Shown piece after piece: positions 50,360-63,900 of a stretch of DNA of 64,000 nucleotides; position 1 is the first letter of the stretch, and every line of letters starts with the position of its first letter. This DNA is from Heterotrichella gracilis (taxonomy: Eukaryota; Sar; Xanthophyceae; Tribonematales; Xanthonemataceae). The translations under genes and the position numbers were made by a program. The notes under the pieces are model-generated. The model was not told the origin of the DNA and did no database searches. It saw nothing but the letters and a program-made list of their open reading frames with translations. Where the stretch lies: positions 62,001-126,000 of the forward strand of contig JAULBX010002667.1 of NCBI GenBank assembly GCA_032358255.1, written 5' to 3'.

Positions 50360-51718
50360 CTTTTGGGTGTTTCTGTTGGTTTCTGTTTTAGTGGTGCGGG
50401 TAGGCGCCAGCGCCGGGAGGGTATTTACAGGCAACACTGCGGTATTATAGATGCAGGGAAAGCACGAATGCAGACAATTCAGCTTGATGTATCACCTGAG
50501 GGGTGCTCAGATGAGGAAATAGATGCGGGTACACAAGGGGAGGTGGGTGGTGAGCCCTTTGAATGGCGCTTGTGCTCAGCGGGGGGATGTTGCGGAGACC
50601 CAGTGATCCCAAGCTTGCACCACCAACATACCTGATAGTTCCACGCACATGCCTGCTGCAAGGCCATAGTGCCCTTTGTAAGTATAGGTCCGACCCGGTC
50701 GACATATTCATGATACACAGGCTGCTAGACAGAGCTTGGTGCACCAATGGGTGCAAGCGGTTGCTCCAGGTGTTGCTATTCTGGCTGGAGGAAGTAAATA
50801 AACAAACGATAAGCTACCGTGCTATTACTGCTGCACCCATATGCATAAAGACTGTGGTATCATTCACACCAGCTAGCTTCTCACAGGCTACAGCCTGTGG
50901 GGCTAGCCAGGCTGCTTGGGGGCAATTTTCTCGATGGACCCCTACAATTCTGCACGGTGGGAACTCACGTTGCTCGACGGTTTGGCGATACAAGGTTGGA
51001 TGGTGGGGGTCGTGTGTGTTGGTCCTAAGCGAGGCGTCCTTGGCATTTTCGTACCCCTGCTTCTCACACAGGAGAGGGTTACCAAACCAGCACCAAACCC
51101 TCGAGTGCACCTCGTGTGGGAATGTGTGGAGGCGAAACGACGGTCGTGCGCAATCAGATTCTGCAACGTTTGCGGACGAGCGCACCGAACGGAATGATGA
51201 AAGTCACGCTGGAGGTTTGCGCGCTCACCATTCGCCCACGACTGCGTCAGGCAGGGGAGTTGCAGCTGACAAAATATCTGGCTGCTTCTGAGCCAGGGAA
51301 GTCCCTTATGTAAGCCGTTCTGCTGTTTAGCAAACCGCTCGCGGCGTGGAGAGTGGGGTTAGCAAAGCACGCTCAGGGTTACGGTAGCATAACTCGGCGC
51401 CTCTAGCACTTGCTGCTTCACAAACCCAACACATAAAGAGCAACAGAATACATAGTATTGCAAAGCGAACCAAGTTGCCTACGACCTGCTACGCCGTAGT
51501 TCCCATCGCAACCCATCCATGTGGTCGTCCCTCCTGCCGATTTGAAACCAACAGCCCAGCTTGAAACCCGCTACCAGCCACTTTCAACTCCAGTTGGTGC
51601 CAACCGGCAAGCATATCACCTTACTCGTCCAAGCGAGTGCGGGAAAGGGTTGTACTCTCCCCGATTTGTTGCCATCTCCAACAATCCACAGCCCATCGTA
51701 CAGCAACTGTGGCCCGCC
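50360..51718. other. intergenic between LIG1 and the PP2C-like gene
   Basis: Holds the LIG1 3' UTR and the PP2C-like promoter. The frame of the PP2C-like first exon is open back to 51521 but contains no ATG there, so an upstream exon is possible. No other gene recognised. Confidence 0.5.
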
Positions 51719-53971
51719 ATGTTGAAGGGCAGCCGACGGGTCATCAAGGCCGCCTTCAGCGCGCCTTTGAAGGCAGTCAGGCGCACCCGGTCCGATGAGC
51801 CCATCGCAAAGCAAGCTGGGCCAAGCGAGGAGGTGTATGTGGGCAGCACTGCGTTCAGAACAGCAGACACCCTAACGCACACCTTTGACAACGCACCCGT
51901 CGCCAGTGTGTCATCCTCTGTGGCTGGGTACCAAGCTATGGACCCTTATGCGGACGATTACAGCGTTCAGGTGAGGAAGGAGCCCTCGATTGTGACTGTT
52001 TGGCGTGACATGTGCCCCATCGGCGCCCCTCCCGCAGTGCCTGCATCGCTTGACATGCCATCTGTGTACAGCCTCGGATTGTGTCACGGATCGAGCCTTG
52101 GTACCTCACCATGCACGGTGCAGCACGTCTCTACGCCTACTCCGACCTGATGTTGTGGTTCAATTAGCGTCATGTGGTCGTGGTCGCATGTTCTGGGCGT
52201 TCACGTGCTGGTGTAGCTAAGACGCAGTGGCTGCTTTGACGACCACAGTAACGGGTTACCTAACGCACGTTTTTGGCAATGCATCGGGCACCACGCACAT
52301 CGGCTTCATCCCTGCGTCCTAGCGACCCTTGCTATTGGCATTCACACACTTTTCCAGTCTTAGGTTCTGCCATTTTTTTCTCGAAGGTTCTGTCAACCCC
52401 CGCACAGCATGCCATGCCATGCTTCGCATGCTGCACTGACCTCCCTCGTTTCCTCCCTCATTCCCGCTGACGCCACTCTTTCCCTCTTGTTCCACAGGTG
52501 GACAGCCGAGGCAAGCACCGGCACGTCTTCGCCCTCCTCCTGACCAACTCCAAAAAGAACCATTCTTTGAGCTTCCTGAAGCGCAACCTCTACAAGCAGC
52601 TGCTGCAAGAGGTGGACGCCTCGCCCAACAACATACCGGCGGCCCTGCACGCCGCGCTGGCCACCGTCGACGCGCGGTTCCGCGGCATCCACCACTTCAA
52701 CGGCAGCGTGGTGGAGGGCATGTCGGTCTCAATGCTTTACTTCGACACTACCACCTCGCACCTGCACATGGCCCAGTACGGGAGCGGCACCCAGGGGGTG
52801 CTGGTGCCTGAGACAGGGAGGGAGGACGGGGCCGAGCTGGCGGCGGTGCTGCAGCGCCAGGTGGCGAGCTTCGGCGGGCGCCGCACCAACACCCCCCTGC
52901 TGGAGGTCACCACCTATGAGCTGACCAGGGACGTGGAGGCGGTGGTTCTGGGCTCAGCAGGACTCTGGTGAGTGGCAAACCCTTGCAGAACCCTAGCGCT
53001 TACCCTGTCCCAAGTTAGCACAAGCCCTCCGCTGCCTGCTTGCCCCGCCATCGGTCCACACACTGCACCCATATGCCAGCCACGCGCTTACAAGACTCTT
53101 CCAGTCCTTGCTATCTATTTGCCCTTGTCACAACTTATGTGCTGTGCATTCAGTGTGCACACTGCCATTCCCCGCACGCTCTTTTAGTGGGTACATGCCT
53201 GGCCTGTGCAAACTTGTGTCAACCCAAAACCCTGACCAGTCAAAACCCCAAGCCAAAACCCTAACCAATGCCCTCTCCTTCCCCCGCAGGTCTGAGCTGT
53301 CCCCCTCCAAGGCCGCCCTCCGCATGCAGCACTACTTCGACACCACCCCCTGGGCCACCAGCGGCAACGCCGCCGCCCACCTGGTGCAGTTCGCCCTCCA
53401 GACCGTCAACCGCCGCACCACCCGCACCACCGACGCGCGCATGTCCAGCCTGCGGGACACCACCCACCTGCAAAGCCTGCTGGTCGGGGACCGCAGCAAC
53501 TACCGCTACGCCGGTCGCCAGGTGCTGCGGCGGCGACGGGGCGACGTCCACAAGGACCTGACAGCCATCACCATCAAGCTAGAGTGGAGCCCCGAGGCCG
53601 CGCCATCCGCATCATCGGGCGGCGGCATGGCAATGTTCCGGCGGTCGCCCACGGGCTCCGCCCCGCTCCGCAGGCGTTGGTCCTCGGCATCCAGCATGCA
53701 ATCCGCCAGCTTCGGCAAGAGCTCGGCTCTGGCGACATCGGCGGCGGCGTCGGTGGCTGCGCAGCGGCATTGGGACCTTGTGCGCATGCATGTGCGCGGG
53801 TTTGGGGCGGAGAGCCGCGCCGCCACGCTGCGCAAGTGGTGGGATGTGGCGGAGCAGCTGCGTCTGCAGGAGAGGCGGGCTGAGGCTGGGAAGGGTGGGG
53901 CGCCAGTGGGGCTGCCGCTGCCGGTGATCACCGCACCCACAGCCCAGATGCTTGCAGCCGCTGCCTTGTAG
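51719..53971 (+). CDS. PP2C-like protein lacking metal-binding residues (probable pseudophosphatase)
   Basis: Three exons: 51719-51970, 52498-52967, 53290-53971, phase-consistent, 467 residues. From residue about 85 the fold order matches PP2C/PDP-type phosphatases: an FALLL strand where VFDGHGG is expected, an FLKRNLYKQL helix, AALATVDARF, EGMSVSMLYFD, LHMAQYGSGTQGVLV, TYELTRDVEAVVLGSAGLWSELS, NAAAHLVQFALQ and GDVHKDLTAITIKLEW. The metal-binding Asp residues are missing: no DGHGG, GSAGLWS instead of GSDGLWD, and HKDLT instead of RDDIT. Phosphatase activity is therefore unlikely, and a binding or regulatory role is inferred. The C-terminal 130 residues are Ser/Ala-rich, then amphipathic helices. 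The start at 51719 is the first in-frame ATG and is not certain. Confidence 0.75.
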
Positions 53972-56737
53972 GTGTGCTGACGGGCCGCCTATTTCGTATT
54001 CCATGTTGTTACTTGAGGTGTGTTCAGGCAGTTTTTGCAGTGTGCCTGTCACAGCCGCTCTGTTGATATGCCAGCCAAGTAGTTAAAACTCATTGTTACC
54101 CCTGTGTTCCGAGTTTGTGGGGGGAGAAGAAATTTTTTTTGTGCTGGTTTTATAGCTCCCCCAAAGTGTTTCTATACGTGCGAGTTTAAAGAGCATGTGA
54201 AGCTGCGGGTGGAATTAAAAACTTCGTTTTTGCTGCAAGTTTGCAAGTGTCAGTTCTGCTAGTATTCAGTAGTGACCTGGGCGGCCATTCGGTTCTTTAT
54301 TTTCTGGCCATTGAAAATTTGCCAGTCTTTATTTAGGTAGGCAGTTCAACCAATTGAACAAAGGGTGACACAGCTGACACCTTTTTAGCAGTTGCATGAC
54401 CTGCTGTGAATTTTACAGCATGTCGCCCTAGAGGTTAATATTGGACTGCGAGTTGTGATCAGTACTTGCCAGCAATAACTCGTGGCTTCCAACATTTGGT
54501 ACTATTCTGGCCCACTCCGTTTGGCCGATGCTGTAACTCAGACCACAATCAAATTCTTGATACTGCAACTTCACCAGCTATCAGCCTTGGTTAATTATAT
54601 TGGATGGCTTTTGGGGCAAACCCCCACAGGTCCCTGGTGGCACTGCGCCCTGCAATCTGACTGTTTGGTTGTTTGGTATATAGAACTGTGGTTGCAACCA
54701 CTTGTACATATTCTTGGAGCTTTGATCAGGAGTGCAAGCAACAACTGGAGTGCCGCACATCAGTGATATAACCCGGCATAAAGAAATTGCAGTCCAGACT
54801 TATTAAGCCTGTGACTATGGCTTGCCTGTGACAGGGGTTGCTTGGCGACACCTACACCTGGTATGGCACATGGACAGATGCAGCGTGGGGAGGCCGAAAC
54901 TTCACGACCTGACACCGTGCCCCGCTAATTAATCTCAACGGGTTGAGTTTGTTTATAACTGAATAGCCGTACCGTTGGAAAGCTTTGTGGGCAGTTAATG
55001 GTGCCCAAATGGGCCATGGCATGGTTCGAGTGAGCCGCGAACGTTGCAGCTCACGCGTTTCCCAGTTAATTGGGCGCCTTTCCGGCAAATTGACTGTACC
55101 AGGTCCATAGGTTGTACACGCCGCCAGCTGGCATCCACAAAGTGACCAGAGATTGCCACCTGGACACATGTCACTGGGATATTTAAATGCATGCAAATTT
55201 GCATGCATGCATCAGTCTTAGTCCTTTGTGTGGCACCAAGCTCGAGCAAGCGGTGCCTTAAACGTGTGTGCTAGATTTCAGGTCATTTAAACCAGCAAAT
55301 GCTGCTGCCGCCTCACCACCTTGCATCGTCGTCGTCGCCGCACATATGGTTTGACCAGCATGCTGCAGCATCGGCATTTCCTTGGTCCGCCCGTCTGACG
55401 CTGTGCTGGGCGCGGTTGTGCTGCCTTGCGCGAATCCACCTCGACTTTTAAGACACGTAACGTCTGCCTGTTGCCAACTGTGCCTGCGTTGGCTGTTAAA
55501 GCAGTGAAAAACCACTGCATGCATACTGGCAGGATTGGCCATGGTGTTCGTTGGAGATCAGCAACACTTGAAAACTGTATTCCCAACATGAATTCCTGCA
55601 CTAAAAAACCCAGTACTTCAGTTCCTATTTTGTGCACTATTTGTTGATCTCGAGATGAATTTCGAAGAGGCAGTGAGCTGAGTCAGGGATGGCGATGAAC
55701 TGACCGCCTGGCCATCCTAGCTGAGTTGGAGAGGAACGGGTTCTCTTGCACAGGACCAGCTGCTGATGGATTCATTCATATGCCAGTCGACATGTTGAAT
55801 CTGAACGCCAAGACTCTTGGCAAGAGAACGGCCTTGGTCACAGCGTCCACCCTGGTAGCAAAAGGCAAGCATGATGTAGTGTGCGCCGGGCTGTAACCTC
55901 GTGACTGCACCCAGGTTCAAAACCCAAAAGCAGGGCGTGCATTGCATCCCGTACACTCCAACTGGGTCCACTGCGTTGCAACAGATCCTGCACAGTGCGC
56001 ATGTACTTTTGACCTCTTTGTGGCTACATGTTTGCACACTCCCTTGGTTGAAAGACGCCTGTCACTGCCCTTACAGGCGCACTTGAAGGACACGAATTTG
56101 CCAACTTCCAGAACATCCTCCCAAGCATATTTGGCTGTTGGACCGGTAGGCAACCCATTGTGATCCTGTGCCCTGCACGAGAGTTGTTTCCTTTACTGCT
56201 GCCACACTAAACCCAGCAGAGCCCAACTAAAACTCACCCTACTGTCCACAGCCAGAAAACGGGCTTCTGAGGGCGATGCAGCTTTGGATGGAAAGAAGGC
56301 AACGTGGCTGGTTGTCGTTTGCAGGGATATGGCTAACTACATCATAGGCAACTGGCTGGCGTGTGTCCCATCGGAGTTGAAGCCCCTCACCATGGGTATT
56401 GAGTTTGTTGGCAGCATGGGATGTGGCTGCAAGTGTTTTCACATAACAGTAACAAACATTTCTTATATTTCTACCCAGTGCCTTGGGTGGTGAGGTGTTC
56501 CCTTTTGAACAAAGCCGCCCTGCACAGTCAGATTTCTTGGCGGGGCAGCAAAAAAATAAATAAACAAAGATCTACGCAGCCTGTCCTTGAACAGGCGCGT
56601 TGGTTAAGGAAGAGGATTGAGCGAAGAAAAGGGCATTGCCCTTCTGTCCACTGTTTCCCCTACCATATTAGTTGGGTGCACTCCCTTATGGTGTGGAAAC
56701 ACCACGAGTGCAGGGTGGCAGGTTAACCTACCCCCCG
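53972..56737. other. gene-poor region
   Basis: About 2.8 kb without a supported gene. Minus-strand open frames at 55287-55637 and 55717-56153 encode Cys- and Arg-rich stretches (for example RKCRCCSMLVKPYVRRRRR) that could be transposase debris, but no family can be named. A near-palindrome of gcatgcaaatttgcatgc type lies at 55187-55211. Confidence 0.45.
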
Positions 56738-57152
56738 TCACGATGTGTGCTGGTTGTTGCAGTGCAATTTGAAGCAATATATTTTGTGTAGCCATTTGAC
56801 TGATGTGAAATGTATCTTGGTCAGTGTCTTTTCCGCATCTGATTTGGAAACCCCCAATTCCATGAGTTTAGTTAGATTATCCACAAAAATGGTCCCTCCC
56901 ACTCCAATCACAATGGTGTTTCTAGATAATACCATGTTATGTGTTCCAAGGGGTATCCAGCAACTTGATGTACATGTTGCAAATGGTCATGTTGTTCTTG
57001 TGCCCTGATTTCTTGCCTTGTATTATCTGTATCAGCAGCATATTTAACTTCAATAATGTGGACTGTGCGGCATGGAATTGGTTGGGCCACGTCTGAGACT
57101 AAGAGGCCATCTGGTTTGAGGGAGCTTCTGATGGTGGGCGGTGCAGCAACCT
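56738..57152 (-). mobile_element. 3' remnant of a retroelement-type ORF with a PD-(D/E)XK motif
   Basis: Two minus-strand frames abut near 56935. The first (57152-56908) reads PDGLLVSDVAQ, then TVHIIEVKYAADTDN, a PD...ExK arrangement typical of restriction-like nucleases. The second (about 56935-56738) reads IVIGVGGTIFVDNLTKLMELG and ends near NNQHTS. The combination of an EVKY segment followed by a GVGGTIY-like strand and a helical end resembles the C-terminus of reverse-transcriptase-containing ORFs I know from green algal genomes; this is a recollection of style, not a search. No reverse transcriptase lies upstream, so only a frameshifted tail remains. Confidence 0.5.
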
Positions 57153-57947
57153 CTTACTGGCACAGTCTTGTGGACAGTTGGTTTTTGCCCGAAACTCCGA
57201 GTACAAATGATTTGTACAAGCAAACCACTTTGCCCTTGAATGCGCGCATACAAGCACAGACCCTTGCTGGTATATGAAAGGAAGTTAGCGTGTTAAAATA
57301 CAATTAGAGTACGTTCACAATGGATAGAAAGAAAGAATGGGAACGCACAGAGCTGTAGGTACAAGAGCGGCTTCCAAGTCAAGCACAATGTACTATGCAT
57401 AGCCATTTGACCGCATTGCGGTATGTGAAACATCTTGCATGGGGTTATGTCATGGTATGTGAACAATAACTGTCAGCGTTCGGGAAACCCCTGGCGCAAC
57501 TACAAAATGCTGAGCAACAATGGTTCAAGGGGTCAGAAATAAAAAGAGAAAAGTGGTTTTTTTCCTTTACTTTCTTTGAAGATATATTCTTTTTTAAAGT
57601 CATAGCTTCCTTACCACCGCCAGCTCCGTGATGCATCACGGCCTCCAATGGAAAAAGAAATTAAAAGCAGTTTGCAAAGGATTTGCCAGCTGTAAAAAAG
57701 CAAGAAAAACTAAAACGCCCCCACTGTGACACACAGCAGCACACCACAACTGACCACAAGTCAGCAATATTGACAAACGCTGTACATCACGACCACATGG
57801 CATCATGCCCCCGGTGGATGCAGCGTGGCACTGAGCAATCATGACACGCAATGTAACAGGGCCGCCCTGTTAATAGTATGCTGTTCACTTGTTGTCATTA
57901 ATTTGACAGCTGAGGTCTGGGTGTCATGCGCCGGATGTCTGCCACTT
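57153..57947. other. intergenic
   Basis: A/T-rich stretch downstream of the cysteine-rich gene. No coding feature supported. Confidence 0.4.
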
Positions 57948-60900
57948 CTATGCCCCCAAGCACATCATCAGTGTCTGTCCTGAGAGCAGGTTGACCCCAA
58001 AATGAGGGGCTGCTTTGGCTAGCTTCTTGCCCAGAGGGCACATTGCACAGCCCTTGGTGGGGTGGCAGCTGCCCAGGCAATCCAGGAACAGAGGGCAGCT
58101 GTTGCACTGAGTTACTGCATTGCCCTTGCCATCACTTGCCTTGGATCCAAAGAAGTCTTGTGCACAGCTGGTGCAGCCCTTGCCATCCACGCACTGTGCG
58201 CAGCCGGTGGGGCAGGGGGCGCAGGTGGTGGGTGTACCTGGCATCTTGTAGTACCCCTTGGGGCAGGTCTTGCAGCCCTGTCATGCACAGGCATCATGTC
58301 AAATTGATGGCGTTTACTACGCAACCCTGCATGCATCCTAACACAATACTGTCTGGGATCTGATACTATCTTCCGTAGTATGTATTCCACAATCCACACA
58401 TAACAGCAAAGGGTGCTACCAAGCTGCAAGGCCAATCAATGGTTGGACAGCGTACCTTGACAATATCGCAGTCGGTGCAGCCCACGCCTAGCACAGAGCA
58501 CTTGGTGCAGGTGGGGGGATCATATCTGCTCGTGTTGGCTTTGTTGGTTGTTCTAGGGATGTGCACATATCCCTCAGGGCATTTGCTGCAGCCCTTGCCA
58601 TCCACACATCCCCGCGCGGTGCAATCCGCCGCTGTGGTGGTTGGTGACGCAGGGGACATGTTGCAGGGCAGGCACAAGGTGTGACTAGCGTCCCACCTGC
58701 AATTGCACATGCACGGAAATGGTTGGTATGCCTGCATTGCAATGTTGTGGCGTCATTATGGCGAGAAATTGCGAATATGGATAAGTACTAGACAGGCTTG
58801 CAAGCTGACACCAATTTATATGTGTAATTTGCCCACATAATAATCCACCATATAGTACCGTACTCAAACCAGAAACATGTCCATAGACATCGCATAGCAT
58901 TTTAACCAGAGCCAGGGTTTATTGTTCAGTGCAGCGGCCTCCACACAGTCTGTTAATCCATTGTAATACAGTCACAACACCCAGCCAAGGCAGCCATGTG
59001 CACACAGCAGCAGGGAGCACTGCATGTTCAAGCACCGACACAAATACTTTGAGCACTCACTTGTAGTACCCTGGCTTGCAGGAAGTGCAGCCAATTGCCT
59101 GGGTGCAAGTAGCACAGCCATCTGTCTTTTGGTAGCCAGGGGGGAAAGCCAACCCATCAAGGTTGTCAGCTGAGAAGGTTCTGCATGTGGCGCATGATGA
59201 GTAGGTGCTCTGGACGTTCACTTGCCATGGCGAACCCTGGCCTGGAAGGAGGTAGTAGCCGGCCTGCAGCGGGGTTGGGAGTAGTTAGAGGTTGTTGGGT
59301 AGAGCTGTTAACATAGCCAGCAAGGTATGCTGCCTGGTTAATTGCTAGCATTCATAGCTGAGGTATGCATTCTAACAATTTGAGACAGCTCATGCAAGTG
59401 TTTTCCCTGATAGAATTTAAGCTTACCGTAGTAAGAAATACATTCCTATAAAGAAATAAGGAATTAACGTTGATACATGCTCAATCGCATTCGAATAAAT
59501 GTTTATAGAATGTCCAGATAGCACACTTCTTGTTGTTCATAGATCACAGACCATCCTTGTACTTCAGATGGATTTAAATATAATTACTCGGGTGTTCACT
59601 GCTGTTTGACTGTTACAATACACATTCCAATTGCCGGGTACATGCCATCGACTTGTAACCTTGTGTTCCTGCAATCTCATCAGCACTGGTGGATATCTCC
59701 GGATAAAATAATGGGTATGAACCCTTGCTACACTGCAGTGTATGCACACCTTGCATTTGAGGCACCCCTTGCCTGCTACACAAGCACCAACACAGCTGTC
59801 AGGGCACTGCACGCACACGTTGATACTGGTGCTGCCCTGTAGGTCTGGCTCCTGCACATTCACATGCAGCAGTCAGCCATTGACCTATTGAAGGCACCTC
59901 GTCTGTTGAGTCAGTGTTGACACATTGGTTTGTTGCCGCAACCAACAGCCTTCAATGTGCGCATGTGCGTGCCGTGGCAGCCTTGCTTGCAAAATGAGCT
60001 TAATATTGTAGGTGGCAACTGCTACTAAACGACAGGCAGTGCGCAAAATTCTTACCATACTGGATTTACAGATACACAAGGTAGCTGCACCAGGCCAGGA
60101 TGGCTGTGCGACCAGTGTGAATGCATCACAGGCATGAGCTGCATCGTACCTTTTTTAGGAAGTAGCCCCCCTTGCACGACGTGCACCCCTTGGCATCTGA
60201 CTTCGCACAATTGAGGTTGGTGATAGCAATACAGCGCACAGTAAAGAGATCCTGATAATATTGTAGAAAATAGCTATAGTAACTATTGCCTTGGGAAAGG
60301 TACCCCGGCTTGCAGGCTGTGCATCCCTTATTGTAGTCACAATTTGCGCAATTGGGGGGGCACGTTTCCAGGTGGACCGGACCATATGGATAGTCTTCTT
60401 CCACCCAGAAGCACCCCTTGGGTGTCTCGTCTTCAGTCACGGATGTGCACTTGTAGCCATCGCAAGCAGAGCAGCAAGAGCCAAACTGCACATGGAGGCG
60501 GTTTGGTTTCAGTGACGATGAAGCATATGGGATGCCTTGCTAGTCTGCTGCATGTCCACTGCAAGCGCGCCGCATGTCTTGGTTGCAGCACTCATCATAT
60601 TGGATGCCTTTGCTAGGCTGCTGAATCCCACTGCAATTACTCATTTATTTATATATTTCCTTATTCAATGCTTATTTACTTATGTATCTATTCCATTGCA
60701 AGTGTGGGGGTCTTGGTTGCAGCACTCACCATATCTCTACAGTTGTAGCAGCCTGCTGGGGTGGTCCATTCCACGTCGTTTTCCCCACTGTCCTGGTAAC
60801 TGAGTCCATGATGCTGTTCAGGTAGCCAAATCAGGCCCTTAGGGCATTTGAAGCAGCCTGTCCGGGCGTTCCAGTCATCGCAGCTGCTGCTGACGCAGAT

Positions 60901-63900
60901 GCCCTGGGAGTGTTGGTAACCAGAGATGTAGGGGGTGGACAGGGAGTTGCCTTTGGCTTGAAAAAGCTTGCCGCCCGCCTTGCATGTTATGCAGCCCTTC
61001 TCTGGCTTGGCGGTTGCACACAGGCTGGTGTCAACCGCGCACGTCTTCAGGCCAGCCAGGGAGGGGTAGACCTGGCTAAAATTGGCGGCAGTGGCTGAAA
61101 AGGAGTTGGCTGCATAAGAATGACAATGTGGGAGAGACTCGTCAGCTGAAGTGCACGTCAGGTAGACTCAACATTGCAACGTCTAGTGCTCTATAGAGAT
61201 GGCACGAATTCTACCGAAGAGGTGCACACATGTTTGCTGGAGATGCAGCTCCCGTTTGGACACAAGGAGAAGGCATCTTGCATGCATCAATCGATAGTGG
61301 CACTGATCTTACTAAATATGCAAATTTGGTGATGCAACTATGTGGTGGAAATCCATTGAATGACCATAAATGATGGTAACGTGGTGACTCACCTTTGTTG
61401 GGTGACCACGCTTCAAACAACGACAATGTATACAAATTCCTCAATTAAAAGTTTAAGTTGTTCCTCCCCATAATGACAAGCAGGTATCCTCACCTGGGCA
61501 GGTGCTGCTGCATCCAGTTTTCCAATTGCACTCCTTGCATCCCAGCACCTCCTGGCAGCTGCGGCACGCATGGGACCCTAGGAAATTCTTGACATCACGC
61601 ACCAGCAGGAAGTTCTTCGGGCAGGAGGTGCAGCCCTTAATAGGGTCGCACTTGGCACACCTGTGGCAAAACCACACAATGGTAAATGAGACAGGACACC
61701 CTTGAGTGGGTCAACCTCAGGCCATCCAATACTGCAGCATTGAAAGCATTTGCCATATTCCTTGGTTGATCATGTGTCCATACAACTTTGTATACAACTC
61801 TTCCTGCCCACCCTGTACAAGTCTTTTGCCCTGCAAACTGCAACAAAAAGCCACTCACCTGCCGTAGTCTGCACAGCTCTTGCACTGCGTGTTGGCCAGG
61901 TTGAGTGGCAGGCTGTGTGATGCCCCGCTTATCCTCATGCCTGCAGTGGGCTGGTACATCATGTAGCCCTGGTTGCATTGCGTACATGTTCCACTGGGGG
62001 CAACCCGCCTGTACAGGAGGAATTCGATCTATGTACTAAGCCTGCGCGCATCTCAATCCTGAATGCGTCCTAGGCACAACAGTCTCAACCCCTCCAGCAA
62101 TACTCATGCTGGCCTAGCTTTGCAAGCAGTGCACTCAATCTACTCCTCAGTGGGTGCTGCGCTTGCAGTATGGCATAAATCAATGGTGCGCACTCACTTG
62201 CAGGCTGCCTTGGTCGAGGGAAGCATGGAAAAGCAGGTACGTGTAGAGATGGGCACCTTAGGGTCCAAGCTGAACCCTAGGTACTTGCCAGCAGGGCAGG
62301 AAGTACAGCCAACACTGTCCTTGCAAGCAGTAGCGCTGCAGCCCAGCTTGGAGCAGGGCATGCAGGAGAAACCTGGGCAAGGATGTAACCATCATTAATG
62401 TATGCGAATAATTGCACTATCCTTGCACATACCGTCACTAACCACCATTGACACAAGTGTTTGACAACATGGTGCTGCAAGAAGGGACCACCACTACAGT
62501 ATTATGATGGGGTATCAGCTAGCTGCACTTTCAAATCACTTCCAGTTAGTCTCAACAAGCTTTCATGGCTGCAGTTGCAATATCGTATTCTGCCCTCCTT
62601 GCTTGTACTGCATGGCATTTGTAATAAAGTAAGTTTTGCATTTTTGCAACATTCTTCCAGTTTAAAGACAAATTAGCCCGGATGGCATTTGTGCGACATT
62701 ACAATTTCCTTCCACCCCCTGATACCTGTTGAGTAAGCAGTAAAGCTCCCTTTAGGCCCCATGGGTATGCTGTTGTTTGCCTGAAGGGCACGAGCGTTGT
62801 AGTAATATGCGTTTAGCACCCTGGAGGTCTCTGTAAATAGGGGGTCACAAGGGAAACATGAGAATGGGACAGTAGCGGCCAAGGGGCAGATGTGAGAGGA
62901 AGGACATGTCAAGCGTAATAGCGTTTTCAAGCGTAATAGCGTTTTCAGGCTTACACCAATAAAGAGGTGCCTGGTAAAGATGCACATGTGGCACTTTTGC
63001 TTGCGGGGCATGGGACAACAAAATGCACAGGCAGGACACCCTTTAAAGGTGCAGCATGTAAGCTAAATACACGCCCATGTTGCTACTGACAGTAACATCT
63101 ATGACCTATAGCAATACATATACCTAGGTCATGTAACAGTTGTTAGCAAGGGGCTGTACACACATAGCTGGTTGCACACCTCTGTGCTGACTTGCAGGCA
63201 TAAAATATACACAGATAGATAACACGCATGATAAATTTTGGTATTGAACACCCAGGTACGTGACACGCACGCACAGGGTATCCCTCTGTGGTTACCTGCA
63301 GGGCATGTGGCACAGCCCAGGAAGTCAACCGCTGTGGCGCACCCCAGGGATGCGGGCTTCACGCAGCGCTGCACCCGTGCGTTGACTAGACCAGGGGGAG
63401 CATTGGCGTCATAAATTGCGGGGATGAGCTCCTGCATGAGAATGTCCCCATCTGCGCATCGGCTGCAGCCAAGACCTGCAAGGGAACGGTAAATGATTGC
63501 AATCTTGGCTGCCGCTGATGCAAAATTGGTGGAATGGTAAGACATAGTGAGAGTGGGTGGGAGTAATTCCCATCTCTTTGCTAAAGCTATGTATTCACCC
63601 ACTGGTGCTCAAATTTGAAGAATGGCTTTCTCTGAACACAAGTCAGTGGTGGTCCCTGTCTCGAGGCCTACGGGCTAGGCACTCATTAAGGCCCATGTCA
63701 CAACTACAATTCCGACGTCGACGTCTTTTAGGTCATGAGCGGATGGCCTGGGCAGGGTTTATGGGTGCGGTGCGCACCTGGCATGCAACGTAAGTCGCTG
63801 GGGCAGTGCAAGTCCTTGCTGCAGCTGAAGCACTTGGACCACATCTCAGACGAAGCACCGTGCTTGTCAGTGCCGATCAGTGTGTACCCGGACTGGCACC

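Noticed and set aside
55258-56153. Transposase-like Cys/Arg-rich minus-strand frames
   Set aside because: Suggestive motifs only (RKCRCCS...RRRRR); no catalytic residues or terminal repeats could be identified.
57898-58107. Alternative C-terminus for the Cys-rich protein (ending PRPQLSN)
   Set aside because: It is in a different frame from the CxxC units; the in-frame stop at 57948 follows naturally.
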